A stretch of 64,000 nucleotides of DNA from Pseudoclavibacter sp. AY1H1 (GTDB lineage: Bacteria; Actinomycetota; Actinomycetes; Actinomycetales; Microbacteriaceae). Made by a program: the position numbers and the translations under genes. This document shows positions 8,114-17,668 of the stretch, piece after piece. The stretch is taken from assembly GCF_002931055.1 (NCBI RefSeq), contig NZ_PSXX01000004.1:215947-279946 (forward strand), written 5' to 3'. How positions within the stretch are numbered: the first letter of the stretch is position 1; the number at the start of each line of letters is the position of its first letter. The notes beneath the pieces were generated by a model that had not been told where the DNA came from, did no database searches, and was given only the letters and a program-made list of their open reading frames with translations.

Positions 8114-9133
8114 ATGACGAACGGACCTGTGGATGCGATGAAGCCCAAGCGGGCCGCAAGCGTGTTCGACGTCGCGCGTGCCGCCGGGGTTTCCCACCAG
8201 ACCGTCTCGAGGGTCCTCAACGACCATTCGAGCGTCCGCCCGGCCACTCGGCAGAAGGTGCTGGATGCGATGGGCGAGCTCGACTACCGCCCGAACCTCG
8301 CCGCGAGGGCACTCTCCTCGAAGCGGAGCCGAACACTGGGGGTCCTCTCGACCGCGAACGGCGAGTACGGCCCGTCGTCGAGCATCATCGCCATCACGGA
8401 AGCCGCGCGCGCACGGGGCTACACGACGATCGTCGAACAGACGGACGGCTTCGATGTCGCGTCGATCGAGCAGGCCCTCGGGAACCTGGCGAGCCTCAAC
8501 GTCGAGGGCATCGTCGCGGTCGCGCCGCAGACCCCCCTCCTCGAGGCGCTGAGCAGCATGAAGTCGGGCATCCCGTTCGTCACGCTGCAGGCATGGGCCA
8601 CCGAGGGAGGGGCCGACCTTGCTCAGGATCAGCTCGAGGGCGCCCGCGTGGCGACGGCCCACCTGCTCGACCTGGGGCACATCAACGTGGTGCACCTCGC
8701 CGGCCCCAGCGATTGGATCGACGCCACCTCCCGCCTCCGGGGCTTCCGTCTCGAGATGGAGTCGCGGGGCCTGGACGCGCGACACATCGACGCCAGGGAC
8801 TGGTCCCCCGGCGCTGGCTATCTGGCCGCGGCCCAGATCTTCGAGTCGAACGCGACGGCTGTGTTCTGCGCGAACGACCAGACCGCCCTCGGCGTGCTCC
8901 ACGCGGCGCATGATGCCGGCGTCTCCGTGCCGGACGACCTGAGTGTCGTGGGCTTCGACGACATCCCGGAGGCCGCGCACTTCTGGCCGCCACTGACCAC
9001 CGTTCGGCAGCATTTCGCCGCCGCGGGGGCCCAGTGCGTCGCGCGACTCCTCGACGGCGACGAGGGCATCCCGAACGTGCTGCCGAAGCTGATCAGCCGC
9101 GCCTCGACTCGTCGGATGACCCTCGAGAGCTAG
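8114..9133 (+). CDS. LacI-family transcriptional regulator of the arabinose locus
   Basis: A 339-residue protein with an N-terminal helix-turn-helix (ASVFDVARAAGVSHQTVSRVLN, about residues 15-36), the hinge-helix region YRPNLAARALSS and a periplasmic-binding-protein-like sensor domain ending in VVGFDDIPEAAHFWPPLTTVRQ. It lies between the importer and araB. Two matching palindromes, 8025-8040 and 9182-9195, flank the two operons, so it is very probably their repressor, relieved by arabinose or a derivative. Functionally it corresponds to actinobacterial AraR; that name is inferred. The ATG at 8114 is chosen for a leaderless transcript. A second ATG at 8138 is possible. Confidence 0.9.
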   Translation: MTNGPVDAMKPKRAASVFDVARAAGVSHQTVSRVLNDHSSVRPATRQKVLDAMGELDYRPNLAARALSSKRSRTLGVLSTANGEYGPSSSIIAITEAARARGYTTIVEQTDGFDVASIEQALGNLASLNVEGIVAVAPQTPLLEALSSMKSGIPFVTLQAWATEGGADLAQDQLEGARVATAHLLDLGHINVVHLAGPSDWIDATSRLRGFRLEMESRGLDARHIDARDWSPGAGYLAAAQIFESNATAVFCANDQTALGVLHAAHDAGVSVPDDLSVVGFDDIPEAAHFWPPLTTVRQHFAAAGAQCVARLLDGDEGIPNVLPKLISRASTRRMTLES

Positions 9134-9181
9134 CCGGGTCGCGTCCACAACTCTGGGCTTGCGCTCACGGCGTCTGCGTGG

Positions 9182-9195
9182 TGTGATCGATCACA
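9182..9195. promoter_or_regulatory. LacI-family operator upstream of araB
   Basis: TGTGATCGATCACA is a perfect 14-bp palindrome 33 bp before the araB start. It matches the site at 8025-8040 in all but one position of the core, which supports one regulator acting on both transcription units. Confidence 0.82.
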
Positions 9196-9228
9196 TTACA
9201 TCCGGTCGAGCCAAAGGAGACCGCCAGG

Positions 9229-10992
9229 ATGAGTCATTCGACGAACTCGGAATCGCGCATGCAGGACGCTGATCGCACGAGGGCAGACACCGCGGATCGC
9301 TACGTCATCGGCGTCGACTACGGCACCCTCTCCGGCCGGGCGGTCGTCGTCCGGGTGCGTGACGGCGCCGAGCTCGGCGTCGGCGAGCTGGCATACCCGC
9401 ACGCCGTGGTCGACGAGCGGCTCCCGGCGACGGGTGAGCAGCTCCCGCCCGAGTGGGCGTTGCAGGTGCCGAGCGACTACGTCGACGTCCTCAAGGTCGC
9501 CGTGCCCGCCGCCATCGCAGACGCTGGCATCGACGCGGCGGATGTCATCGGCATCGGCACCGACTTCACGGCCTGCACCATGGTGCCGACGCTCGCCGAC
9601 GGCACCCCGCTCAACGAGGTCGCCGGCTTCGAGACGCGCCCCCACGCCTACGTGAAGCTCTGGAAGCACCACGCAGCGCAGCCGCACGCCGACCGCATCA
9701 ACGACCTCGCCGAGCTGAGAGGTGAGAAGTGGCTGCCCCGGTACGGCGGCCTCATCTCGAGCGAATGGGAGTTCGCGAAGGGCCTCCAGCTCCTCGAGGA
9801 GGACCCCGAGGTGTACGGCGCGATGGACCACTGGGTGGAGGCGGCCGACTGGATCGTCTGGCAGCTCACGGGCACGTACATCCGCAACGCCTGCACCGCC
9901 GGCTACAAGGGCATCCTGCAGGACGGCGAGTACCCCAGCCGCGAGTTCCTCGCCGCCCTCAACCCCGAGTTCGCCGACTTCGCCGAGGCCAAGCTGGCCC
10001 ACGAGATCGGCCAGCTCGGCGACGCAGCAGGCACGCTCTCGGCGGAAGCCGCGGCGTGGACGGGACTGCCAGAGGGCATCGCGGTCGCGGTCGGCAACGT
10101 CGACGCGCACGTCACCGCCCCTGCTGCGGCCGCGACCGAGCCGGGCCAGATGGTCGCCATCATGGGCACCTCCACCTGCCACGTCATGAGCTCCGGCACC
10201 CTCGCCGAGGTGCCGGGGATGTGCGGGGTCGTGGACGGCGGCATCGTCGCGGGCCTCTACGGCTACGAGGCCGGCCAGTCGGGCGTCGGCGACATCTTCG
10301 CCTGGTACGTCGAGAACCAGGTGCCCGCCCGCTACGAGCGGGCCGCGGCCGAACTCGGCATCTCCGTGCACGAGCACCTCACCAACCTCGCGGCAGCGCA
10401 GCCCGTCGGGGCGCACGGCCTCATCGCGCTCGACTGGCATAGCGGCAACCGCTCCGTGCTCGTCGACCACGAGCTCTCCGGCCTGCTCGTCGGTGCGACG
10501 CTCGCGACGAAGGCGGAGGACGTCTATCGTGCGCTGCTCGAGTCGACGGCCTTCGGCACGCGCAAGATCGTCGAGACGTTCAACGCCTCCGGGGTTCCCG
10601 TGACGGAGTTCATCGCGGCCGGCGGACTGCTCAAGAACGCGTTCCTCATGCAGACCTACAGCGACATCCTCGGCCTGCCGATCTCCACGATCGACAGCGC
10701 GCAGGGTCCGGCGCTCGGCTCCGCCATCCACGCGGCGATCGCCGCAGGAGCGTACCCGGATGCGCGCGCCGCGGCCGCCGCCATGGGGCGCGTGACCCGA
10801 GCCAAGTACGTGCCGAATCCCGAGGCGGTCGCCGCGTACGACGAGCTCTACGCCGAGTACGACGAGCTCCACGACCACTTCGGGCGGGGCGCGAACCAGG
10901 TCATGAAGCGCCTCAAGCGACGCCGCCGCGAGGCGCTCGCCGGCGCATCCGCTGCCCCGGCCCCGGCAACCCGCGAGGAGGTCAACGCGTGA
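9229..10992 (+). CDS. araB: Ribulokinase
   Basis: A 587-residue FGGY-family kinase. The N-terminal phosphate-1 loop reads GVDYGTLSGRAVVV, followed by the characteristic DFTACTMVP and the AraB-specific KLWKHHAAQPHADRIN segment. The C-terminal domain contains AAGGLLKNAFLMQTYSDI. It phosphorylates L-ribulose to L-ribulose 5-phosphate in the cytosol. AAAGGAG at 9213-9219 precedes the ATG by 9 nt, a clear ribosome site. The stop overlaps the GTG of araD. It has a polar 25-residue N-terminal extension before the kinase fold. Confidence 0.96.
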   Translation: MSHSTNSESRMQDADRTRADTADRYVIGVDYGTLSGRAVVVRVRDGAELGVGELAYPHAVVDERLPATGEQLPPEWALQVPSDYVDVLKVAVPAAIADAGIDAADVIGIGTDFTACTMVPTLADGTPLNEVAGFETRPHAYVKLWKHHAAQPHADRINDLAELRGEKWLPRYGGLISSEWEFAKGLQLLEEDPEVYGAMDHWVEAADWIVWQLTGTYIRNACTAGYKGILQDGEYPSREFLAALNPEFADFAEAKLAHEIGQLGDAAGTLSAEAAAWTGLPEGIAVAVGNVDAHVTAPAAAATEPGQMVAIMGTSTCHVMSSGTLAEVPGMCGVVDGGIVAGLYGYEAGQSGVGDIFAWYVENQVPARYERAAAELGISVHEHLTNLAAAQPVGAHGLIALDWHSGNRSVLVDHELSGLLVGATLATKAEDVYRALLESTAFGTRKIVETFNASGVPVTEFIAAGGLLKNAFLMQTYSDILGLPISTIDSAQGPALGSAIHAAIAAGAYPDARAAAAAMGRVTRAKYVPNPEAVAAYDELYAEYDELHDHFGRGANQVMKRLKRRRREALAGASAAPAPATREEVNA

Positions 10993-11723
10993 GCATCCAG
11001 ACCTCCGGCACCACGCCCGTCATCACGCCTGAAACTCAGACGAGCATCGACAGGGTCCGCGCCGAGGTCGCCTCGCTGCACGACGAGCTCGTCCGCTACG
11101 GACTCGTGGTCTGGACGGGCGGCAACATCTCCGGCCGCGTGCCGGGCACGGAGCTGTTCGTCATCAAGCCGTCCGGCGTCAGCTACGACGAGCTGAGCGC
11201 CGACAACATGATCCTCTGCACCCTCGACGGCGAGGTCGTGCCCGGCACTCCAGGCTCAGATCGCTCCCCCTCGAGCGATACCGCGGCGCACGCCTACGTG
11301 TACCGCAACATGCCAGAGGTGGGCGGGGTCGTGCACACGCACTCCGACTACGCCGTGGCGTGGGCGGCGCGGGGCGAGCCCATCCCGTGCGTCATCACGG
11401 CGATGGCGGATGAGTTCGGCGGGGAGATCCCCGTGGGCCCGTTCGCGATCATCGGCGACGACTCGATCGGCCGCGGCATCGTCGAGACGCTGCGCGGGCA
11501 CCGCTCGCGGGCCGTGCTCATGAAGAACCACGGGCCGTTCACGATCGGCAAGGACGCCCGCGACGCCGTGAAGGCGGCCGTCATGGTCGAGGACGTCGCC
11601 CGCACCGTGCACATCTCCCGGCAGCTCGGCACTCCGAACTCCATCCCCCAGCAGGCCGTCGACTCGCTGTTCGACCGCTATCAGAACGTCTACGGACAAG
11701 ACCCGACAGGAGCCCTCAGTTGA
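10989..11723 (+). CDS. araD: L-ribulose-5-phosphate 4-epimerase
   Basis: A 244-residue class II aldolase/epimerase. It keeps the phosphate-binding GNISGR and the [10 protein letters not shown] segment, the [11 protein letters not shown] zinc ligands, the acidic residue in [11 protein letters not shown] and NHGPFTIG. It converts L-ribulose 5-phosphate to D-xylulose 5-phosphate, feeding the pentose phosphate pathway. It starts with GTG in a 4-bp overlap with araB and ends in a TTGA overlap with araA, so all three enzymes are likely made from one coupled message. Confidence 0.95.
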   Translation: MSIQTSGTTPVITPETQTSIDRVRAEVASLHDELVRYGLVVWTGGNISGRVPGTELFVIKPSGVSYDELSADNMILCTLDGEVVPGTPGSDRSPSSDTAAHAYVYRNMPEVGGVVHTHSDYAVAWAARGEPIPCVITAMADEFGGEIPVGPFAIIGDDSIGRGIVETLRGHRSRAVLMKNHGPFTIGKDARDAVKAAVMVEDVARTVHISRQLGTPNSIPQQAVDSLFDRYQNVYGQDPTGALS

Positions 11724-13237
11724 GCGCACTCACCACTTCCTTCGACGCCGCCGAGATCTGGTTCTTCACCGGCAGCCAGGGCCTCTACGGCGAGGAGACG
11801 CTGCGCCAGGTCGCCGAGCAGTCCCAGGCCATCGTCGACACCCTCAACGAGTCGCCGAACACGCCCGTGAAGATCGTCTGGAAGCCGGTGCTCACCGACT
11901 CCGACGCCATCCGCCGTGCGGCCCTCGAGGTCAACTCGAACGACAATGTCATCGGCATCGTCGCGTGGATGCACACCTTCAGCCCCGCGAAGATGTGGGT
12001 CCAGGGCCTCGACACACTCGCGAAGCCGCTCCTGCACCTGCACACGCAGGCCAACGTGGAGCTGCCGTGGGCGGACATCGACTTCGACTTCATGAACCTC
12101 AACCAGGCGGCGCACGGCGACCGCGAGTTCGGGTACATCCAGACCCGCCTCGGCATCCCTCGCAAGACGGTCGTCGGCCACGCGTCGAGCGCGAGCGTGA
12201 CGCGGCAGATCGACAGCTGGTCGCGCGCCGCGGCCGCCTGGCAGGCCGTGCGCACCATGAAGCTCGCCCGCTTCGGCGACAACATGCGCTTCGTCGCCGT
12301 CACCGAGGGCGATAAGACGGAGGCCGAGCTGCGCTTCGGCGTGCAGGTCAACACGTGGGGCGTCAACGAGCTCGCCGAGGCCGTCGCCGCGGTCGACGAC
12401 GGGGCGGTGGATGCGCTGGTCGCCGAGTACGAGGAGCTGTACGACGTCGCCCCCGAGCTGCGGCGCGGCGCCGAGCGCCACCAGTCGCTGCGCGACGGCG
12501 CGGCCATCGAGCTCGGCCTGCGCTCCTTCCTCGAGGCCGGCGGCTTCAGCGCGTTCACGACGAGCTTCGAGGACCTCGGGGCGCTCAAGCAGCTCCCGGG
12601 GCTCGCCGTGCAGCGCCTCATGGCCGAGGGCTACGGCTTCGGCGCCGAGGGCGACTGGAAGACGGCCATCCTCGTGCGGGCCGCGAACGTCATGGGCGCC
12701 GGCCTGCCCGGCGGGGCGAGCCTCATGGAGGACTACACGTACGACCTCACCGAGGGCAGCGAGCTCATCCTGGGCGCGCACATGCTCGAGGTGAGCCCCT
12801 CCCTCACCACCGCCAAGCCGAGCCTCGAGGTGCACCCGCTCGGCATCGGCGGCAAGGAGGACCCCGTGCGCCTCGTCTTCACCGCCGACCCGGGCCCCGC
12901 GGTCGTCGTCGCGCTCAGCGACATGCGCGACCGGTTCCGCCTCGTCGCGAACGTCGTCGAGGTCGTGGAGCCCACCGCTCCCCTGCCGAAGCTGCCCGTC
13001 GGCCGCGCCGTCTGGAAGCCGGAGCCCTCGTTCGAGGTGTCGGCCGCAGCCTGGCTCACCGCCGGCGCCGCGCACCACACGGTCATGTCGACCGCCGTCG
13101 GCATCGACGTGTTCGAGGACTTCGCGACCATCGCGAAGACCGAGCTGCTGCGCATCGACGCCGACACCACCCTGCGCGAGTTCAGCAAGGAAGTGCGCTG
13201 GAACCAGGCCTACTACCGCCTCGCGCAGGGGCTGTAG
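11720..13237 (+). CDS. araA: L-arabinose isomerase
   Basis: A 505-residue protein close to the 500-residue E. coli enzyme. Metal-site motifs are visible: GFGAEGDWK and MEDYTYDL carry the two glutamates, GAHMLEV the first His and AAHHTVMS the second. It isomerises L-arabinose to L-ribulose. The start is TTG at 11720, chosen because it overlaps the araD stop as TTGA and because the AraA N-terminal motif [15 protein letters not shown] follows directly. It is the last gene of the ara operon. Two hairpins follow before the convergent LysR gene. Confidence 0.96.
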   Translation: MSALTTSFDAAEIWFFTGSQGLYGEETLRQVAEQSQAIVDTLNESPNTPVKIVWKPVLTDSDAIRRAALEVNSNDNVIGIVAWMHTFSPAKMWVQGLDTLAKPLLHLHTQANVELPWADIDFDFMNLNQAAHGDREFGYIQTRLGIPRKTVVGHASSASVTRQIDSWSRAAAAWQAVRTMKLARFGDNMRFVAVTEGDKTEAELRFGVQVNTWGVNELAEAVAAVDDGAVDALVAEYEELYDVAPELRRGAERHQSLRDGAAIELGLRSFLEAGGFSAFTTSFEDLGALKQLPGLAVQRLMAEGYGFGAEGDWKTAILVRAANVMGAGLPGGASLMEDYTYDLTEGSELILGAHMLEVSPSLTTAKPSLEVHPLGIGGKEDPVRLVFTADPGPAVVVALSDMRDRFRLVANVVEVVEPTAPLPKLPVGRAVWKPEPSFEVSAAAWLTAGAAHHTVMSTAVGIDVFEDFATIAKTELLRIDADTTLREFSKEVRWNQAYYRLAQGL

Positions 13238-13259
13238 ACCCGGCGGTTCTCGACCGACC

Positions 13260-13348
13260 TCGGTGCCGCCGCGGCTCTTCGCGGCGGCACCGAACGACGA
13301 CCACGAGGTGGCGCCGCTCTTGTTCGGAGAGGGCCAACGGCGCCACCC
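13260..13348. terminator. Pair of hairpins between araA and the convergent LysR gene
   Basis: Positions 13260-13273 pair perfectly with 13280-13293 (14 bp, 6-nt loop). A second stem pairs 13307-13316 with 13339-13348 (10 bp, 22-nt loop). Neither has a T-run, as is usual in high-GC actinobacteria. They sit between convergent genes and probably act in both directions. Confidence 0.7.
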
Positions 13349-13381
13349 CGTGGCACCTCTCCTCGGCATGCCGCGCCGCGG

Positions 13382-14317
13382 TCACACCCGTTGGACCTGG
13401 CCCCGCTGCGCGATACTCCGCGCCGCGTCGTGGATCGCCCGCGAGATGGCGTACATCGCCGGCGTGTACTGCCGCCGCGCGAGCGACGCGATCGTGATGG
13501 AACGGGACGGCACCTCGTCGCGACCGGCGAAGCGGACCATCCGCACGTCCGGCCGGTGGTGCGCGATCGCGAGCTCCGGCACCATCGCGATCCCCACACC
13601 GGCCGCCACCATCGCCTCGATCTCCTGATAGTCGTGCGCCTCGTAGACGACTCGCGGCTCGAACCTCGCCGTCGCGCAGGCTCGGAACAGCACCTCCGAG
13701 GCAGGATGCCGGTCGTTGCGGATGATCCACTGGGCGGAACGCAGGGACCTCACGGTCACGTTGTCCTCGATCTCGGAGTCGGCCGCGACCAGGAGCACCG
13801 TCCGATCCGTGGCGACCGGCACGAGCGACAGCGACTGCTCGGCCGCCTCCGTCCAGGCGTAGCTCCACATGAGCGCGAGCTCCACCTCGCTGCTGTGCAG
13901 CATCTCGACGAGCCGCGGCCGAAGCGCTGACCGCACCTGCACGGTGATGCTCGGCTGCGAGTGATGGAAGCTCTTGAGCGCGTCGGAGAGCAGTGACGCG
14001 CTCACGGTGGGGAACGAGCCGAGGCGTACGGTGCCGCGCTCGAGGCCTCGAAGCGCCTCGAGGTCGCCCCTCGCGGCCCGCATCTCTCGCCGGAAGAGTC
14101 TCGCGCGCTCGACCAACACGGCCCCCGCCTCCGTCACCTGCACACCCCGGGGGAGGCGGACGAGGACGGGCTGGCCGATCGACTTCTCGAGCTTGGTGAT
14201 GCGCTGCGAGGCGGCGGACACCGTCATGTTCGCGCGCTCGGCTCCCGAGGTGATGCTGCCAGCATCCACGACGTCCAAGAGCAGGGACAGCGTTGCGGCG
14301 TCGAAGAGGTCCGACAT
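13382..14317 (-). CDS. LysR-family transcriptional regulator
   Basis: A 311-residue protein with an N-terminal winged helix-turn-helix (LLLDVVDAGSITSGAERANM, then VSAASQRITKLEKSIGQPV) and a C-terminal LysR substrate domain of about 200 residues. It is transcribed divergently from the PrpF/transporter pair across a 101-bp gap, so it most likely controls those genes in response to a carboxylate. Its start is supported by AAAGGTGAG just upstream of the ATG. The effector is unknown. Confidence 0.9.
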   Translation of the reverse strand: MSDLFDAATLSLLLDVVDAGSITSGAERANMTVSAASQRITKLEKSIGQPVLVRLPRGVQVTEAGAVLVERARLFRREMRAARGDLEALRGLERGTVRLGSFPTVSASLLSDALKSFHHSQPSITVQVRSALRPRLVEMLHSSEVELALMWSYAWTEAAEQSLSLVPVATDRTVLLVAADSEIEDNVTVRSLRSAQWIIRNDRHPASEVLFRACATARFEPRVVYEAHDYQEIEAMVAAGVGIAMVPELAIAHHRPDVRMVRFAGRDEVPSRSITIASLARRQYTPAMYAISRAIHDAARSIAQRGQVQRV

Positions 14318-14373
14318 GACTCACCTTTCAGTTTGGCTAAAGCCGAGCGTAGCAACATTCAATTTACGTGAAG

Positions 14374-14413
14374 CCTTTCGCTTCCTAGCTTGGAGGGAGT
14401 CAGACGAAAGGCT
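14374..14413 (+). promoter_or_regulatory. Inverted repeat covering the prpF ribosome site
   Basis: GCCTTTCG (14374-14381) is repeated in inverse at 14406-14413. The right arm contains GAAAGG, which lies 6 nt from the prpF ATG and is the nearest Shine-Dalgarno-like sequence. It could be a LysR binding site, an RNA hairpin that masks the ribosome site, or both. Confidence 0.5.
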
Positions 14414-14418
14414 CCACG

Positions 14419-15522
14419 ATGCAAACCCCAGCAACCCTCATGCGAGGCGGCACCAGCAAGTGCTGGATCTTCGATTCCCGAGATGTCCCTGCGGACCGAG
14501 CGGCGCTCACCGCACTGCTCGTCGACACGTTCGGCGCAGAGGACCCGCGGCAGCTCGACGGCGTCGGCGGCGGCACCTCCGTCACCTCGAAGGCCGCCAT
14601 CGTGTCGAGGAGCGCCGACCCCGCCTTCGACATCGACTACCTCTTCGCGCAGGTCGCCGTCGGCGAATCCGTCGTCGAGTGGGGCAGCAACTGCGGGAAC
14701 TGCGCCACCGCGGTCGCGCTCTGGGCCGTCGACACCTTCGACCTCGCACACGGGGCGCCGAGCACGGAGGTGCGGATGCGCAACCTCAACACGGGCGCAG
14801 AGGTGACCGCTCGGGTGGACACCGAGGAGCACGAGGCGACCGTGAGCGTCCCCGGCGTCCGGGGAGCCGGCACCGCCGTCGACCTCGCCTTCATCAACCC
14901 GGTCGGCTCGACCACGGGAAGCCTCTGGCCCACAGGCAACCACCGAGACGAGCTCACCGTCGACGGACTCACCGTGGCGGTCTCGATGGCGGATGCCGGA
15001 GCCCCGGTCGCGCTTGTCGAGGCAGACTCGCTCGGCGTCTCGGCCGCCGCGACCGAGGAGCAGGTGCGCCAGTACGTTCCGATGCTGCGCAAGATCCGCG
15101 CCCGCACCGCCGTGGCGATGGGCATCGCACCCTCCATCGACGAGGCCTTCGACGCGATCCCGAAGGTCGGCATCGTCGGCCCGCCCGTCGACTACGTGAC
15201 GTCGCTCGGGGAGCCGGTCAGCGCCAACGACTACGACGTCTCGGTCCGCATGCTCTCGATGAACAACCCGCATCCGACCATCGGCCTGACCAGCGCGGTG
15301 GCCATCGCCCTCGCGACGACCGCCACCGACTCGGTCCTCGGACCAGTCGGCCAGCCGGCGGATGCTGCGTCCTCCACTTCGGCCCTCGACGTCCGGGTGA
15401 TCACCATCGGCACGCTCGGCGGCACCCTCCGCTGCGAGGTCGAGATCTCCGCGGACGGCTCACGCGTCCTCCTGCGACGCGCTGCCCGCCGGCTCGCCGA
15501 CTCGCAGCTCTACGTGCGGTGA
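14419..15522 (+). CDS. prpF: PrpF-family isomerase (methylaconitate isomerase/oxalomesaconate tautomerase-like)
   Basis: A 367-residue PrpF/DUF453 protein starting TLMRGGTSKCWIF, the strongly conserved first loop of the family, with GVGGGTSVTSKAAIVS and the second-domain loop SNCGNCATAV, whose cysteines correspond to the active-site region. Family members move double bonds or cis-trans isomerise aconitate-like tricarboxylates. No methylcitrate-cycle genes lie nearby, so a role in catabolism of an unsaturated tricarboxylate imported by the next gene is more likely than propionate use. The 41-bp gap suggests an operon with the transporter. Confidence 0.85.
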   Translation: MQTPATLMRGGTSKCWIFDSRDVPADRAALTALLVDTFGAEDPRQLDGVGGGTSVTSKAAIVSRSADPAFDIDYLFAQVAVGESVVEWGSNCGNCATAVALWAVDTFDLAHGAPSTEVRMRNLNTGAEVTARVDTEEHEATVSVPGVRGAGTAVDLAFINPVGSTTGSLWPTGNHRDELTVDGLTVAVSMADAGAPVALVEADSLGVSAAATEEQVRQYVPMLRKIRARTAVAMGIAPSIDEAFDAIPKVGIVGPPVDYVTSLGEPVSANDYDVSVRMLSMNNPHPTIGLTSAVAIALATTATDSVLGPVGQPADAASSTSALDVRVITIGTLGGTLRCEVEISADGSRVLLRRAARRLADSQLYVR

Positions 15523-15563
15523 GCACGCCCCCACTGGCATATTCTCCATCCTGATCCGAAAGC

Positions 15564-16856
15564 GTGACAATGTCGTCCACTGAAATCCTTCCTCTCATCG
15601 CACTGATCGCGATGTTCGTGATCGCCACGATCTTCCCCATCAACATCGGCTTCCTCGGGTTCGTCGGAGCCTTCGCCGTCGGAGCCATCTACCTCGGCTT
15701 CGACGACAAGGAGATCCTGTCCGCGTTCCCCGGCTCGATCGTGCTCACGATCGTGGGCGTCACGTACTTCTTCGGCATGGCCAAGAAGAACGGCACGATC
15801 GACCTCTTGGTCAACGTGTGCATCCGCGCAGTGCGGGGCCGCGTCTCCCTCATCCCCTGGGTCTTCTTCGCGGTCGCATCGTTCCTGACCGCGCTCGGCA
15901 CGTTCAGCCCGGCCGCCGTGGCCCTGATCGCACCCGCCGCGATGACGTTCGCAGCCCGCAGCCGGATGAGCCCGCTGGTGATGGGCATCATGACCATCAA
16001 CGGCGCCCACGCCGGGGCGTTCTCGCCGATCTCGGTCTCCGGGATCATCGTGCGCGACCTCGTCGAGGGCAACGGACTCGCCATCGAGCCCTGGTCGCTC
16101 TTCTTCGCCAGCTACGGCATCAACACCCTCCTGTCGATCCTGACCGTCGTGGTCTACGCCGTCGCGAGCCGAGTGCGCACACTCGAGTACACGGCGACCG
16201 GCTCCATCACCACCGCCGGCGCCCACGACATCGACGACGAAGGCCCTTCGAAGGCGAACCGCGTCCAGGCGCTCACGCTCGCGCTGATCGCCGTGATCCT
16301 GGTCCTTGTCCTGGTCTTCCACCTGCCGATCAGCTTCATCGCCATCGCGGCGGGCGTCGTGCTGGCCTTCACCGATCTGAAGAAGCAGAGCGACGCGATC
16401 GCCGGCATCAGCTGGTCCACCGTGCTCCTGGTCTCCGGCATGATCACCTACGTGTCGATCCTCCAGGAGCTCGGCACGATCGACCACCTCGCCGACATGG
16501 CCCTCCTCATCGGAGCTCCGATCGTGGTCGCGCTGGTGCTCTGCTACGTGATCGGCCTGACGTCCGCCTTCGCCTCCTCAACTGCCCTCCTGACGGCGAT
16601 CATCCCCCTGGCGATGCCGCTGCTGGAGATGGGCGCGCTCCCCATCGTGGGAGTCGTCGCGGCCCTCTCCATCTCGGCCACCGTCGTCGACGTCTCACCG
16701 TTCTCCACGAACGGCGCGCTGGTGCTCGCGAACGCGCAGGGCATCGACCGCCGCGTCTTCTACAAGCATCTGCTGCTCAACGCGGTGGCCGTCGTCGCGA
16801 TCGCCCCGCTGCTCTGCTGGCTGATCCTCGTCATCGTCCCCAACGCGGTCGGGTAG
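15564..16856 (+). CDS. MatC/SLC13-like di- or tricarboxylate transporter
   Basis: A 430-residue polytopic membrane protein with about 11 hydrophobic segments. The first 150 residues (FPINIGFLGFVGAFAVG, then FPGSIVLTIVGVTYFFGMA) match the MatC N-terminal family, and the C-terminal half has the SLC13-style motif SATVVDVSPFSTNGALVLA. It probably imports a dicarboxylate or tricarboxylate. Pairing with a PrpF isomerase suggests an aconitate-type substrate. The GTG at 15564 and the ATG at 15570 are both possible starts, since no clear ribosome site separates them. Confidence 0.82.
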   Translation: MTMSSTEILPLIALIAMFVIATIFPINIGFLGFVGAFAVGAIYLGFDDKEILSAFPGSIVLTIVGVTYFFGMAKKNGTIDLLVNVCIRAVRGRVSLIPWVFFAVASFLTALGTFSPAAVALIAPAAMTFAARSRMSPLVMGIMTINGAHAGAFSPISVSGIIVRDLVEGNGLAIEPWSLFFASYGINTLLSILTVVVYAVASRVRTLEYTATGSITTAGAHDIDDEGPSKANRVQALTLALIAVILVLVLVFHLPISFIAIAAGVVLAFTDLKKQSDAIAGISWSTVLLVSGMITYVSILQELGTIDHLADMALLIGAPIVVALVLCYVIGLTSAFASSTALLTAIIPLAMPLLEMGALPIVGVVAALSISATVVDVSPFSTNGALVLANAQGIDRRVFYKHLLLNAVAVVAIAPLLCWLILVIVPNAVG

Positions 16857-16892
16857 CTCTGCCCACAGAAGAACACGGCCCGCAACAGAGCA

Positions 16893-16936
16893 CGGCCCGC
16901 TGCCGCATCCCGAGACGGGAGCGCCAGCGGGCCGTT
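16893..16936. terminator. Bidirectional terminator hairpin
   Basis: Positions 16893-16903 pair with 16926-16936 in an 11-bp GC-rich stem, with an inner CCCG/CGGG pair inside the loop. It lies between the convergent transporter and DUF1349 genes. Confidence 0.7.
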
Positions 16937-16939
16937 GCC

Positions 16940-17539
16940 TCACGGGTGCAGCGAGTCGTCCGCCCGCGTCGTCCGCCACGAGGTGAAGTGCACCACCAGG
17001 CCGCTCCGCGACGGCGCGCAGCAGAACGGGCCGGCCGCGACGCGCGCATCGGCAGCCAGCGGTGCCACTCGAACGAGGCGCCACGGCTCGGCGTCCACCC
17101 GGGCGCGGATGGTGACGGCGTTGCCCTCCCGGCTCGCGCGCACCGCGACACGGCGGCCACCCCACTCGGGCACTGGAGCCAGCGACCAATCCGACTCGGA
17201 CCTGGTGACCACGGCCCCCAGCTGCTCCTGCCCGTCGCTCAGCTCGATGCCGGCCTTGATCCAGGTCTCGTCGTCGACCCTGAGGAAGATCCCAGCCTGG
17301 TCGAACTGCTCGGTGAAGTCCACGATGAACTCCACCTCGACGGCGGAATCCTGCTCGAACGGACGCAGCAGCGCGTGCTCGGTGTCGTGGATGAACCCGT
17401 AGGACGTGGTGCGCCACGCGTCGCTGCCCTCGACGGCGGTGACGCGGAGCCCGTCCTCGCTCGCCTCCGCGGCAACCGGCTCGTTGGTCCAGTGACCGTC
17501 ACCCCACGGGATGCTCGTCGCGTTCAGTTCCGTCATCAT
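16940..17539 (-). CDS. DUF1349 protein with concanavalin-like fold
   Basis: A 199-residue protein without signal peptide. Its central region (TTSYGFIHDTEHALLRP, VEFIVDFTEQFDQAGIFLRVDDETWIKAGIE) matches the DUF1349/YesU family, small beta-sandwich proteins related to lectins and glucanases, which may bind carbohydrate. No catalytic residues are evident. The two adjacent ATG codons at 17539 and 17536 are equivalent candidates; GGAG upstream favours the second. It is single, between the carboxylate and iron loci, and its biological role is not known. Confidence 0.8.
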   Translation of the reverse strand: MMTELNATSIPWGDGHWTNEPVAAEASEDGLRVTAVEGSDAWRTTSYGFIHDTEHALLRPFEQDSAVEVEFIVDFTEQFDQAGIFLRVDDETWIKAGIELSDGQEQLGAVVTRSESDWSLAPVPEWGGRRVAVRASREGNAVTIRARVDAEPWRLVRVAPLAADARVAAGPFCCAPSRSGLVVHFTSWRTTRADDSLHP

Positions 17540-17668
17540 CGACTCCGTTCAGCTCGGCTCGGTTCGGTTCGGGGCGGCACGCGCAGCCCAGGTCGAGCGT
17601 GCGCGCCATCAGGTCGTTCCGCAGTCCATCATCGCTGTCGAGCGCACTGCCCTGCCGAACCGCTCCCC

